From Merluccius polli (taxonomy: Eukaryota; Chordata; Actinopteri; Gadiformes; Merlucciidae), in contig JAOPHQ010005424.1 in the NCBI GenBank assembly GCA_030340625.1, forward strand, positions 124,001 through 188,000: DNA of 64,000 nt. Direction: 5' to 3'. Below are positions 20,412 to 30,951 of the stretch, piece by piece. How positions within the stretch are numbered: position 1 is the stretch's first letter; every line of letters starts with the position of its first letter. A program made the position numbers and the translations under genes. The notes beneath the pieces are model-generated. The model saw only the letters and a list, made by a program, of their open reading frames with translations, did no database searches and had not been told where the DNA came from.

Positions 20412-21687
20412 ATGGCAGCGTTAGCGTTGTTAGAGGACCTTGCTAATGGTGCAATCCGACGTGAGTGATTATTTAGGGAACGCGAGGATTTACTTGCAAA
20501 CGACGACAATTGGCTCATAAGCCGATTTCGTTTTCCAAGACCAGTGTTACTGGAGTTGTGCGCAGAGCTGCGGCAGAAACACGGCGAGGAGCCAGGGGTG
20601 GTCTGTGCCCACACAGGTGCTGACCATGCTGGGGTTCCTGGCAACAGGGGCATTCCAGCGGGAGCTGGCCGATCGGTCGGGAGTGTGCCAGTCAACCCTG
20701 AGCCGAGCCATGCCAGCTGTGTGGGACGGAATCATCCGAATGTCATCCAGGTACATCAAATTCCCATACAATGCTGTTGAACAGGCCAACATTAAAGCGC
20801 AATTTGCAGCGAGAGCCGGTTTCCCTAATGTAATCAGGGCTATTGACTGCACACACATTGCTATAAAAGCGCCATCAAAGGATGAATTTGTTTATGTTAA
20901 TAGGAAACATTTGAATTCCATCAATGTTCAAATCATCTGTGATGTCTAATCTAATTAACATCCTGTCCATCTAATTAACATCCTGGCAAGGTGGCCTGGT
21001 TCAACACATGACTCATTCATAATGACTAACAGCATGGTTGGGAACAGGCCGGAGGCTGGCACGGTGCGCGATGGGTGGCTTCTGGGTGAGTAAATCGTTT
21101 ATTTGTTTAATTGTCCCGTATGTAAACCAGCGCAATGCCATTGTAAACCTGCTGGTGACATTACAGCTGCAGAGCTTCCTAACAAGTCCCTGATTGTCCC
21201 TGTGTTCAGTATTCATGTCAGTAAAAGCGGGCGTAAAGTTGGAAATGTCAGCCGCGGCGCATTTCTGCATTCATTAATTGTGGTTCATTTAAGTGGTGTC
21301 TTCTGCCTTCATATGACACCAAGGGACCGTGGCTACCCCCTAAGAACGTGGCTGATGACCCCTCTTACGGACCCCAACACCGACCAAGAGAGGAGGTATA
21401 ATGACCTCCATTCCCGCACTCGAGCGGTCGTGGAGAGGGCAATCGGCCTGCTGAAGGGACGGTGGCGCTGCCTGGACAGGTCGGGGGGTGTGCTGCTGTA
21501 CCAACCTGAGAAGGTGTGCCACATTGTGATGGCCTGTGGCGTCCTCCACAACGTGGCACACCGCCATGGCATACCACTGCCAGAGCAGAACATCCCCCCA
21601 CTGGAGGAACCGGATGCTGGACCCATCAACTTCAACCCACCCCGGGAAGCCATACGGGCCCGGCAGAATGTGATTTCAAGCATGTAA
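20412..21687 (+). pseudogene. HARBI1-like Harbinger transposase, disrupted
   Basis: A good ATG (20412) follows a GTATAAAAG box near 20370. The frame reads L-A-L-L-E-D-L-A-N-G, then TGA at codon 19, then R-E-D-L-L-A-N-D-D and S-R-F-R-F-P-R. After a frameshift near 20600 it continues L-G-F-L-A-T-G-A-F-Q-R-E-L-A-D-R-S-G-V, the helix-turn-helix part, and A-I-D-C-T-H-I-A-I-K (first DDE aspartate) to 20947. There a 20-bp tandem duplication (ctaattaacatcctg twice) adds a stop. W-P-G-S-T-H-D-S-F (second Asp region) is at about 20990. After about 240 bp (21087-21330, intron or insertion) comes D-R-G-Y-P-L-R-T-W-L, the R-A-V-V-E-R-A-I-G-L-L-K-G-R-W block and an intact C-terminus ending V-I-S-S-M. It is not functional as it stands. 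Confidence 0.85.
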
Positions 21688-21799
21688 AGAGGCAAGAACA
21701 GAATTTACTTGTTCACAAGTGCATTTATTGAGTTGTTAATATCACTGAGGACATTAATTAGTCGATCCAGACGATCATTGATGCCACCGATGGCTCTCA

Positions 21800-22528
21800 C
21801 TATTTCCCCAGGACCGCTCGGGTGAGGACACGGCCAGTCGGGCGGACGTCAGCAGCTGGCGTGGAGACGCCGCGGCCAGCGGAGCCGGTGGAGACGCCGC
21901 GGCCGGTGGAGACGCCGGGGCCGGTGGAGACGGTGGAGACACCGGGGCCGGTGGAGGAGTCTGTGCCCTCTCCTGTCTTATCGTCTATTGAGAAATAAAA
22001 AAGAAAGAAGTAATTAAACATGTGTCAAAGTGATTAATATCCTGGCATCTTTACGCACAAGCTATGTGTATTGTGAGCAGCCAATTGTACGACCAGTATA
22101 ATTACTACATTTATGAGTTCAGCATATTTACCTTGGGGATGATCTGTGTCACCTTCATGGGCTCCCACCACTCCGGTGAGAGCTGTGTCACCCACTAAAG
22201 AGGCCACTCGCTGGTCAAAGGGGGAGAGTTCCTCCACTCCTGTCCCGTGACCGCAACAGGTTGCGGTCACGCTTCGGCGGTGGGCAGAAACCCTCCGCTT
22301 CACCTCCATCTTCAAGTCCGACCACTTCTTCTTCACCTCTGTGTGTGTGCGCTGCTCGGACCCCACGGCATTAACAGCTTCACACACACGCTCCCACTCA
22401 CTTCGTTTTCTTTTCATATTGATCCCTGCTGACAGGGTACCAAACAGAATCTCCCTCCGCGTCTCCACTTCATTCACTACAATCTCCAACTCGGACTCTG
22501 TAAAATTTCTTTTCTTACCTTTGTTCAT
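21800..22528 (-). CDS. Myb/SANT-like DNA-binding protein of the Harbinger element
   Basis: Two exons can be joined: 22528-22132 (ATG start, donor AAG|GTAAAT) and 21984-21800 (acceptor TCAATAG), phases agreeing, for a predicted 193 aa. Exon 1 carries the Myb/SANT-like domain (residues about 8-90: F-T-E-S-E-L-E-I-V-V-N-E-V, W-E-R-V-C-E-A-V-N-A-V, R-T-H-T-E-V-K-K-K-W-S-D-L-K). Exon 2 is mostly a T-G-P-G-V-S-T / T-G-R-G-V-S-T repeat. Harbinger elements use such a protein to import and target the transposase. A conserved-looking C-terminal helix (E-I-V-R-A-I-G-G-I-N-D-R-L) sits just downstream in another frame, so a small frameshift near 21810 may have shortened it. Confidence 0.7.
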
Positions 22529-22626
22529 GTTTGCTGGTTTTATCTGATCAGATAAAGAGGAATCTCAGGTCCAGGGCCTATTTAAATAGATTAGCATATT
22601 TAAATGGGGGCGTGTACAGGGAGGAG

Positions 22627-22814
22627 TTTGCCACATCTGCATGTGCGCTCAATTCCACGTTGATTGGGATGTACAAAAGAAACGTGCTCGGATCCATGCG
22701 TACGCACACTTTGATACATCTGAATTTATTTGTGCGTATGACAGTTTCTGCGTTTGGGCGTACGCCAAGTTTCAGTAGGAAATCCACGCAAGTCTTTGTA
22801 CATGAGGCCCCAGG
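22627..22814. repeat. Harbinger right-end segment, copy 1
   Basis: This 188-bp block (TTTGCCACATCTGCATG ... GAGGCCCCAGG) has the same length as and high similarity to 27622-27809. It is the right terminal region of the Harbinger element. Confidence 0.9.
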
Positions 22815-22829
22815 TCTCTCTAGGCGAAT

Positions 22830-23530
22830 AGATGGAAACTGTATTCCAATTGGTGCAGGATGCAAGGTGAGGTGCCCGAGCGCTGCTCGGTGCCCATTAT
22901 ATTGCGGTTCCTACAGGACCGGTTAGAAACCAAGCTGGCAGTCTCTATCCTGAGGGTCTACATTGCTGCTATTTCAGCTCAGCACGTTAGGGTGGGGAAC
23001 CAGACTGTGGGGTCACACAGCCTTGTCACCCGTTTCCTAAAGGGGGCTCAGCGGCAGACGCCCTACAATTAAGGAGAGTTCCCTCATCGGACATGCCGTT
23101 GGTGCTGGAAGCCCTTTGTCAACCCCCTTTTGAGCCCTTGGGCAATGTGAATCAAAATGGCTGTCTGGCAAGACAGCCTTCCTGCTAGCTATTGCATCAG
23201 CAAAGCGGGTTGGGGAGCTCCACTCCCTGTCCGTGAGCCAGGCTTGTATGAGCTGGAACGCTGATGGTTCAGGGGTGGCCCTGTGGCTGAACCCCTCATT
23301 TTTGCCCAAGAGAATGTCTGCCTCTCATGCCAATCAGTGCATCATGCTGGTGGCATATGATCCCACACACCTGTGGTGGCATTGAGGGGTGTACCCCTAG
23401 GGGACATATGTGCGGCAGCGAACTGGGCTTCGCCATGCACCTTTGCCAGGTTCTACAGGGTCAATGTCGCTGCCCCCCACGCTCTCAATGAGGTGGGTGC
23501 AGGATTCCTCGTGACTTCATTGGTATTAGC
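22830..23530 (+). pseudogene. DIRS1 tyrosine recombinase, broken
   Basis: The readable blocks are I-L-R-F-L-Q-D-R-L-E, S-I-L-R-V-Y-I-A-A-I-S-A-Q-H, S-L-V-T-R-F-L-K-G-A-Q-R, L-A-I-A-S-A-K-R-V-G-E-L-H-S-L (frame corrected by eye, near 23185-23230), and near the end N-W-A-S-P-C-T-F-A-R-F-Y-R-V-N-V-A (about 23420-23470), where the catalytic Tyr lies in the F-Y-R context. Several stops and frame changes occur. This domain replaces an integrase in DIRS elements and places the region downstream of the reverse transcriptase at 19.4-20.2 kb. Confidence 0.7.
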
Positions 23531-23800
23531 CATCAAGTGCTAAAGCACTGCCTCTGACAGTCAGTAGGAATGAAATAGAACAAAAGTTACGCATGTAACT
23601 ATGGTTCTATGAATTCAGGATGACTACTAGAGTTCTCTGTCACTCAGAATCTGGGCGAGAAGATTCTGAAGGGACAAACTTCAGGATGACGGGGGCGCTA
23701 CGTTGACTACGTTGGTATACACACTCGACCTGCGTGTGCGCGAGAGGGATACATCCAGTGCTAAAGCACTGCCTCTGGCAGTCATCCAGAATTCATAGAA
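23531..23800 (+). mobile_element. Right terminal region of the DIRS1-type element
   Basis: GTGCTAAAGCACTGCCTCTG occurs twice (near 23537 and 23759). Between the two copies, an inverted pair around CTATGGTTCTATGAATTC and GAATTCATAGAAC, plus the CTTCAGGATGAC...GTATACACAC...GAGAGGGATAC block, match the inverted repeat at 13385-13567. This is the complex inverted/circle-junction type end expected of DIRS elements. Confidence 0.7.
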
Positions 23801-23844
23801 CTGTAGTTTCATGCATAACTCTCGTTTAATCATATTGATTAAAA

Positions 23845-24118
23845 CACACACACACCACTGAGGTGTGTTTGTGTGTGTGCGTGGGTGTGTGTATACCACT
23901 ATAACAGTACTACTCTAGTATTCTTCATGGTGAATGAATACAAGGTTTGTCCTTGTGACCTCTCATACACACTTCTGAAAACCTCTCACATATACTTCTG
24001 AAAATGAAACCCCACACACACACTACAAAACCTCTCACACATACTACTGAAAACCACTCACAGACACAAAACACACACACATACAAAAAAACTCTCACAT
24101 ACACTACTAAGGGGTCAC
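23845..24118. repeat. (CA)n/(GT)n followed by a ~22-bp minisatellite (arm A)
   Basis: After short CA and GT runs, units like actactgaaaacctctcaca repeat from about 23955 to 24118 with decay. The same unit in inverse orientation occupies 26277-26525. Confidence 0.8.
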
Positions 24119-24224
24119 TCGCAGGTTTTCAAACAAATGAAGAGGCGTGCATTCACAGTAAACACAATTTAATTTATTTATTGCTATAATGGAAAGGAAA
24201 GACCAGGTTTAGCATAAACTAACA

Positions 24225-25471
24225 GGGGCAATTGCTCTGTCGCTAGCTTAGCCACTTTTTAGTGTTTAACACGGTTTTAAACTCGTCGGTGACGCAAGAA
24301 GTCACGTGACGTCTTAAGCTCCATTGCTGTGTCATATGTACACGTGGTTTAACCTGCAGCTGCGTTTTACCTTGATCTCAATTGCTGTGTCTTCAGAGAA
24401 ATTCACATCAGACACTAGAGGGCGTATTTTGTGCGTGTTAGTCTAATCTCGAAACGGACATGGTTTTAGAGGAGACTAAACCAGTTTGCAGGATGAAACA
24501 AGGCTCCATTATAACCGACACACACAGAATTAGTTTTATTAATTATTATTAGTAGTATTAATAATAATGTATGATACATTTACACTTATTACGCCAGATA
24601 GGCCTTCAGTACAATAACAATATTGGACATAGTAGATATGGAATGAGCAGTGATATTTCACGGCTCGCGGGGCTCAGGTCTCGGTCGTGCGTCCGCTCAG
24701 CAATAGCATTACGCGCTTCAACTTTCAAGCGCTTCCATAAATTCTTTAAATGTGCCGGGCTGCTCGGTCTTCTGCTGGAAGATCTCCTGTTAAATGTGTT
24801 TGAGAGATCATCCCAAACAGACTTTCTTCGGAGCGTGGTGGTGGTGTCTTTCCTAGCATCTTCCACCATGTCCACAACACCTCGAATGCAGTACAATAAA
24901 TATAACTTCTGCTCTTAGTTATAGTTCTCTATCCGAGACATGTTCATCCTAACTACCCTCTCCTTCTCCGAGAATTTATAGGCGTGGAATTACCCTAATT
25001 ACTCGCATATTAATTCGTCTTCAATTAATTAATTAATCACGTTTGCATGCACACCAAGGGAAAACAATGACAAGTAATTGATTGATTGACGTAGGTGAGG
25101 GCAGATTCAGATTCCAGACTCAGATTTCCACAAAAAGTAGCCTAGACTATTTCATAATATATTTCAACATTATTTGCGTTTTATTATATTAAAGTTCACT
25201 TTACATTCCTATTAAGTTTTTGTTGGTAATTATAGCACAAAATGCATCCAACATTAAGTTAAGTCTGCTGGGGTATAACTAGAAATCAGAGTACTTCCGG
25301 TTTAACGCGAGTTTAACTACGAATCAGCTGAACCTGTGTCGGTCAGTACACAGCAATCAGGTTTAACTTCGTGCGCAGCTGCGTGTTAAACTCCAAAACC
25401 TCCGTTTTAAGGAGTACGGTTTTAAAGCGCAGCACAGCTAACGCAATGCTAACTGACAGAGCAATTGGCCC
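24225..25471. mobile_element. Harbinger-type element, 1247 bp, with Myb-like ORF
   Basis: Ends GGGGCAATTGCTCTGTC and (inverted) GGGCCAATTGCTCTGTC are flanked by ACA on both sides (24222-24224, 25472-25474), the 3-bp duplication expected of PIF/Harbinger. Subterminal blocks such as GTTTAAC...GCAGCTGCG and ATTGCTGTGT occur inverted on the two sides. It encodes a Myb/SANT-like ORF but no transposase. Confidence 0.8.
24606..24869 (-). CDS. Small Myb/SANT-like DNA-binding ORF (about 87 aa)
   Basis: The first in-frame ATG is near 24869 (M-V-E-D-A-R-K-D); an upstream TTG gives a longer frame to 24896. The pattern S-V-W-D-D-L-S-N-T-F-N, then L-K-N-L-W-K-R-L-K near residue 50 is that of transposon-borne Myb/SANT-like domains, with the usual W and the L-K-x-L-W-K-x-L helix. 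The protein is short, stops soon after the domain, and may be only the first exon. Confidence 0.5.
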   Translation of the reverse strand: MVEDARKDTTTTLRRKSVWDDLSNTFNRRSSSRRPSSPAHLKNLWKRLKVEARNAIAERTHDRDLSPASREISLLIPYLLCPILLLY

Positions 25472-25474
25472 ACA

Positions 25475-26276
25475 GTTTTTAAAATAACAGTTTTCTTTTA
25501 CTTACTAAAGTAAATACAGAAACAGCTAACTGACAAACATATGGACATAAACTAAACCTCCCTCCCAGAGGAAGAGACACCACACATGCACAGAATATTC
25601 ACAACACTGCAATCTGTAGGATGACTAAGTGAGTCGCTTATCCTTAACAGTACAATACAATACAAACAATTCCTATATAAAAAAAGCCAAAACGGCAGTT
25701 GCAGTCTCCTATAGGATATAACAACAGATTGTTAAGATGTATTTTTTCAAAGAGATGACTCAAATATCAAATATAAATTAAACATGTTCAAACACCTAGT
25801 TAGTGCTTTGTTAGCCAACACTGGTCCACGATGACGTTGGAATATAAATACATACATACTATTGAAACAGGCAGTAAACAGTGCTCTCATAGTGGGGATT
25901 CTTGCCTACCTCATCAGCAACAACTATCAGGAAAAAACAGGGACACGGATCACAATCAGCATAACGCAGCAACCACAGAAAGCTTGTGGCTTTCCCGCGA
26001 CCACTCAATATAAATAGGAAGTGGGAATCTCTGTACCTACTGCTCTCATACTCGTATTGTATGGGTAAGGCGTATCTTATCAATTATGTGAAGGGCATGT
26101 CTGTCACATCTAGGATAAATAAGCCCATCTAAGTCAGAAGGAATGATAATTAATAATAATAAAAATCATCAAGGCATTAATAAAAGGTTTTACCGAAACA
26201 TGAAATAAATACTTTCAAACTTTAGAAAACACAAGCCTGCAAGCCTGAGGTCTGCAGCTAGACCCATCTCCAAATT
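25475..26276. other. No gene recognised
   Basis: AT-rich, between the Harbinger-type element and minisatellite arm B. No family-like ORF. Confidence 0.4.
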
Positions 26277-26525
26277 TCAGTAGTGAATGTGGGAGGTTTT
26301 CAGTAGTGAATGTGAGAGGTTTTCAGTAGTGAATGTGGGAGGTTTTCAGTAGTGTACTGTATGTGAAATAGTTTTAGTAGTGTATGTGAGAGGTTTTCAG
26401 TATGTATGAAGGTTTTCAGTAGTGTATGTGAGAGATGAGAGTTTCAGTATATGTGAGAGGTGAAAGATTGTAAGTTGTGTATGTGAGAGGTTTTCAGTAG
26501 TGTATGTTAGAGGTTTTCAGTGGTG
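26277..26525. repeat. ~22-bp minisatellite (arm B, inverted relative to 23.95-24.12 kb)
   Basis: Units like cagtagtgaatgtgagaggttt are repeated about ten times. The reverse complement matches the units at 23955-24118. Confidence 0.85.
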
Positions 26526-26759
26526 TATCTAAGCTTAAGAATGGTTGTGTAGGCCTTAGATCACCGTGAAACAGTAGAGCAACACCTTTTTTTAACATCA
26601 AACACCACATTTTAGCTCAAAAACACGTTACAGTGCAAAAGTGTGAAAAAGTGCTTATCTCGCTCTGAAAAGCATTTTGAGCACATAAAAAGATTTGGCC
26701 TCATTGCACATGCTGCCATTCGCTCAAATCCTATTCTTCGAGATGTATTTGATGTTAAA

Positions 26760-27339
26760 GGGGACCTATTATACTGTTGTTGTTGTTTTTTTTAAAAACA
26801 GTTCCCTGGGGTCTTTACAAGAAGTAATGGAAGTTTATATATTAAAAACTCCTAAATCCAGCTTCTGTAGTGTGTGTATCTGCCACTTATTTTCTCCGCT
26901 CTGAAGAACAGGCTGTTTTGTGGGCGTGGGGATGTATGGTAATGAGCTCTGCTCTGATTGGCTGCCTCATTAGAAAGTTTGATGTATGCTAATGAGCTCT
27001 GAGGTTTGGGAGGCGGAGAGCAGAGCTCCCATGCTGCTCAAGGTAAACAAGCTTGACGTGTCATTTACTGTGAACGCGCGCCAGAAAAAGAAGAAGAATT
27101 TACAGTCAACATGGCGGAGACTACAGAAACAACAGTGAGACCCTACATGTTTGAGCCGGAGTCTGACCCAGAATGGAAGAGTCAGCTGAGTCCACTTATA
27201 TATATATTACCAACCAATATAGAGCAGACTATGGGTGTTTACGGCATAGGCAAATGGCCAAGTAACTATTTTATAGTATTTCAATACATGACATGACCCC
27301 TGAAGCAGTTCCCTCTCTACATGTGTCTCCACCTTGTAG
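26760..27339 (+). mobile_element. 5' end of a DNA transposon with a first exon
   Basis: GGGGACCTATTATACTGT at 26760 resembles the terminus of a high-copy fish DNA transposon group (ISL2EU/P-like). It is followed by typical TAATGAGCTCTG...GATTGGCTG promoter-region repeats (26939 and 26990). An ATG at 27111 opens M-A-E-T-T-E...R-P-Y-M-F-E-P-E-S-D, the start of a family of fish proteins whose later exons carry a P2X7-tail-like Cys-rich domain. Only this first exon is present; the right end is missing and another element begins at 27340. Confidence 0.45.
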
Positions 27340-27616
27340 TAGGGGTGTCCCCGACTAAGAATTTACATAGTCGAATCTTTTTTTTTGCTCATTGATCCCT
27401 ATTCTCATTTGCGACATTGGCTTTCATTTGCCGCCCCTATTATTTTCTATGTACACCCCCACACCGGCGGCAGCGACGCGCCGCCCCACTACACTTCACG
27501 CCACTGTCCTATTTCACAGCGTCGCCGTGCGTCAAGTACCGCCGAAAAGGCGCTTTTTTCTTTTCTTTTTTTTCTTCTGCTCCGGAGACGACTATGTTCC
27601 TGTTGACGTGCCGCAG
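27340..27616 (+). mobile_element. Truncated hAT MITE (TAGGGGTG family, copy 1)
   Basis: The left end TAGGGGTGTCCCCGACTAAG and the following ~270 bp match the family at 44530-45175 and 59968-60410. The right part is lost: at 27622 the sequence switches to the Harbinger right end. Confidence 0.85.
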
Positions 27617-27621
27617 CCACA

Positions 27622-27809
27622 TTTGCCACATCTGCATGTGCGCTCAATTCCACGTTGATTGGGATGTACAAAAGAAACGCGCTTGGATCCATGCGTACGC
27701 ACACTTTGATACATCTGAATTTATTTGTGCGTACGACAGTTTCTGGGTTTTGGCATACGCCAAGTTTCAGTAGGAAATCCACGCAAGTCTTTGTACATGA
27801 GGCCCCAGG
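27622..27809. repeat. Harbinger right-end segment, copy 2
   Basis: Same 188 bp as 22627-22814 with a few substitutions. It is joined directly to the truncated hAT MITE, making a chimeric block. Confidence 0.9.
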
Positions 27810-28439
27810 GCGCCAACTGAACATCACAGTCCCTCTCTAGTAGAGGCGGTGCCAGCAGCTAACCCACTTCTTTCCGTCCCCTTAACTAGAAACTTATCTT
27901 CTCGAAAACCAATGTCAGAATTTAACCTCTGATCAATCAGACCTTCAAACAAGACTCATTTCCTTAAGGCTGTGACTAAGGTACCCTACCGACAACTCAA
28001 CTCCTATCCGGATACTGTCGGTAGTAAAAACCACTCTACCCCCCAGGATTTCCCCTCTGGCAGGGAGAGACCTGCCCAGTCTCTAGGGCACGTTTCCCAC
28101 TAATTCGTACCGCTACAGAAAGCCCACAGGTTTTAAATAAAAAGCAATTTGGGAACCACAGAGCACCTTTGTTAGTAAAACACAGAGCGTTGTATGGTTT
28201 AGTGCATGCACATCAATCATCCGCAGATTCCCTCTCTCACTTTTACTCTCTTTTTGCCATAATAATGGTTCGTTAATTTGGAGAGACAATTTACCTGCTG
28301 CTCGGCGGCAGAATGAGGCAAACACAGATCACACATAGTAAGAACGTTGCTTACCGTTATGCTGAGTGGCCACTCAGTTGTGTGATCTTCTCCTGCAGCC
28401 GACCAGCCGGTGATGGGCCCTTTTCTTCAATCCTGTTTG
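27810..28439 (-). other. Probable internal leader next to an LTR; no gene recognised
   Basis: Read on the minus strand, the LTR that ends at about 28440 is followed by TGGCGTCACAAACAGG, positioned like a tRNA primer-binding site, then about 600 bp without a readable gag gene. It is cut off at 27810. Confidence 0.4.
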
Positions 28440-29980
28440 TGACGCCAATTATGGTGTGGAAAAAACTTTGTACAACATTTAACACTTAACTTGACAAAAT
28501 AAGAGAGTTTGGGAGATCTGGAGCATGAAAGATAAAGACTTTATTTGTACTCAAGAGCAAGCACAAATATAGCCGAGTTTGTTTGACAAAGAACTGCTAT
28601 TCTTGATTCAGACTTCAGGTTGTATTGGCTACCTTTGTGGTTTCCTCCTCCATGCATTAATCACCCAATCACAACAACCTATACATTGGTTACCTATTCG
28701 AACCTAAAGATTAGGCTCCTCCCCTGTGGCCCTTTCACAGTTCCACACCAACTGGACATACAATTACACTTTTGTAGCACATGTACTTGTGAGATATAAT
28801 TAACTATAACTAAATCACTGACTTGAGGTAGTTTACATATAACAAATATCAATCTTGAGTAAAGTAACAAATCAAAGAAAACAAATATACCTGTAACAAA
28901 ATATGAGTCAACATAAAGATGTATGACAACCTGTATGAGCACAATGAAAATCACCTCTACCCAATAAATATTCATTCAACCAATTGACTACAATACCACA
29001 ATTTAGGATTGTAGAATCAGAATCAGAATCAGAATCAAGTTTATTACCAAGTAGGATTGTACATACAAGGAATTCGACTTGGTGTAATTGGTGCAGAATA
29101 ATTAAAATATAAACTATATAAATATCTATACAATATCTACAAAGGAGCGGCAAAGGTGTGGGATGGGGGTAGTGGGGGGGTGATTGCATATCTGTATATA
29201 TGTACGTATGTACGTATGTACGTATGTACGTATGTATGTATGTGTATAGTCCGCGAGTGTGAAGGCCTGGAGAGTCGCCTCGCCTGGCACCACAATCTCG
29301 GTGTCATGGAGACGATCAGGTCCCAGATCAACAACAACAGGTGTCTGTGGGGAGTGGGGGGGGGGGATGCTAGAGCGTCTCACAGCATCGTTCTCCAGGG
29401 GGATTGTTGTGTTCCAGCAGTGGCCTTGGCCGAGGCAAGTGCCGGATGGGGGGGGCCGAAAGATAAGATTGCGGGTGTTTGGTCTTGGGGCGAGTAGAAG
29501 GACTAATATGCTACGTTAGTGTAGCATGTAGGTCCGGGCGTTGTTGATCAGGCTAGTGGCGGATGGGAAAAAACTGTTCTTGTGGCGTGAGGTTTTGGTC
29601 CTGATGGACCGCAGCCTCCTACCAGAGGGGAGTGTCTCAAACCGGGAGACAAAAGGGGTGAATACAGATGTGTGAGTATCTTGCTGCGTAATTAACAACT
29701 GTAAGGGGCTGCATTATCAACACAATAGACTAGGTTCATCCCAGACTAGGCAGGATGTTCACGTGAGTGTTTAGGTGATTCAGTCACCTTGATCAGTGAC
29801 TCTGTTCTGTTCTTCTCAGGGCAACACCCTGAAAATGTAAATATATTGGGGGCACTGAACATCAAAGGTTTATTTATATAAGAGTTTCCCATCTGTGATT
29901 CTCTGTATTTCTCCACACTTATTAGATTCATATAGCATAATGGCAAGACAATAATTATGTGTTATCATTAAATGTAAGGG
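28440..29980 (-). mobile_element. LTR copy A (minus), split by a LINE
   Basis: 28440-29008 and about 29700-29980 together match, inverted, the segments 59360-59967 and 60411-60690. Shared blocks include GGAGGAAACCACAAA, TTGAATGAATA, GATTTTCATTGTGCTCATA and ATACAGAGAATC. An AATAAAG polyadenylation-type signal is present (about 28536 on the minus strand). It looks like a long terminal repeat of about 850 bp, with the primer-binding-like site on its low-coordinate side. No coding genes of the retroelement are seen nearby. Confidence 0.65.
29009..29699 (-). mobile_element. 3' fragment of a CR1/Rex-type LINE inserted in the LTR
   Basis: The minus strand reads F-E-T-L-P-S-G-R-R-L-R-S-I-R-T-K-T-S-R-H-K-N-S-F-F-P-S-A (about 29550-29650), the C-terminal block of CR1/Rex-like reverse-transcriptase proteins. 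The 3' end carries four AGAATC repeats near 29010-29035 followed by AAGTTTATTACCAAGTAGG. It splits the two halves of the LTR. An ACGTATGT repeat sits at 29197-29245. Confidence 0.6.
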
Positions 29981-30019
29981 TCATTTTCTCCCACAATATC
30001 TACCTATAGTCAGATATAG

Positions 30020-30260
30020 GAGATGCTCAATGTCCTTTACAAAGAGGATACCAATAAAATAAAATCAGAATCAAAGGAGGTGAAAACAGCACAAAAAGAG
30101 CAAGATGCACCAGAGATAGAAGCCGCACAAGAGGAAGAAGACACAAGATGTTTAAAAGGAAGAAGATGGAAAGCAACATGCAAAGGACAAGGATTTAATA
30201 CAAGATGAGGAAGATTTAAAAGAGGTCACACAGGAGATGAAAAACCCCCAGCTGGAGGAA
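30020..30260 (+). other. Acidic/lysine-rich ORF fragment, unrecognised
   Basis: A 61-codon ORF (30023-30208) is rich in K, E, Q and D (E-A-A-Q-E-E-E-D). It continues in another frame toward 30260, where CTGGAGGAAGATGTAAGTG could be a splice donor. It may belong to the decayed transposon gene at 31-37.6 kb, but that is a guess. Confidence 0.25.
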
Positions 30261-30410
30261 GATGTAAGTGATGAGAAAATGTTATGTGCATTTACTAAAT
30301 ATGGTACACATGTGTCTAACACCAGTTATCTGTTCTCCAAAACTACCCCACATGTTCAAACACAAATTATTACACAATAACATGTACTAAAGTATATAAA
30401 GTATATAGTT

Positions 30411-30951
30411 TGTGGCAGCCGGAGGGGGCGGCCCCGTGGAATCATAATGGAGGGCAGATATTATCCCGTTCCCCCAAAGGGTGGGGCACACCTGATAGAA
30501 GCTTGGACGACGCCCAACCCCAATCGTCCCCATCCAGTGCACCTGAGGAGGCTAACGAGCCCTGCAGCACGGACCAATCAGGAGATGAGACCCAGACTAC
30601 AAAGGGAGAAGGAAAACAAGAGGACGGGGGAGTAGCCTAGGCGAAACCAGTCGGAGAGGACCGTTGGAGCTATACCCTGGACCGGACGACTGCCACCCTG
30701 GATCTTGACCCCCGACCGTACGACGACCACACCCCTGCCTTCGCCCTGGACCGTGTGAGGATCAGCTCTTGTGTACCGAACTTTGGCTTCGGACCGCGAC
30801 TATTCTCAGGATACACGGACTGGCTTTGGCTGCGTAAACCCCTGGTTATTTTTGCCCTCTATCTCTCAGTAAACGCTGACTTTACCTCAATTCACTGTGT
30901 CTGTGTCAATATCAATCACTGTCGTGTGACATCCCTGCCCCTGCCACAAGT
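30411..30951. mobile_element. 541-bp element with 9-bp target duplication (Mutator-like?)
   Basis: It starts TGTGGCAGCC and ends CTGCCACAAGT, an inverted pair. TATATAGTT lies on both sides (30402-30410, 30952-30960). A 9-bp duplication is typical of Mutator-like elements. The interior is GC-rich with CCCTGGACCG-type repeats and no ORF that I recognise. Confidence 0.6.

Larger units (their letters stand above)
20206..22814. mobile_element. PIF/Harbinger element with transposase and Myb-like genes
   Basis: The element lies inside the DIRS remains. It carries a HARBI1-like transposase pseudogene on the plus strand and a Myb/SANT-like gene on the minus strand, the two-gene layout of autonomous Harbinger elements. 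The right end (22627-22814) finishes in GTACATGAGGCCCCAGG and is repeated at 27622-27809. A clean left terminal repeat was not found; the left border is set by the end of DIRS coding and is approximate. Confidence 0.75.

Noticed and set aside
21087..21330. Simple GT-AG intron in the Harbinger transposase
   Set aside because: The obvious donor (GGGTGAGT) and acceptor (CCAAG) do not restore the D-R-G-Y-P frame, so I left it as intron or insertion.
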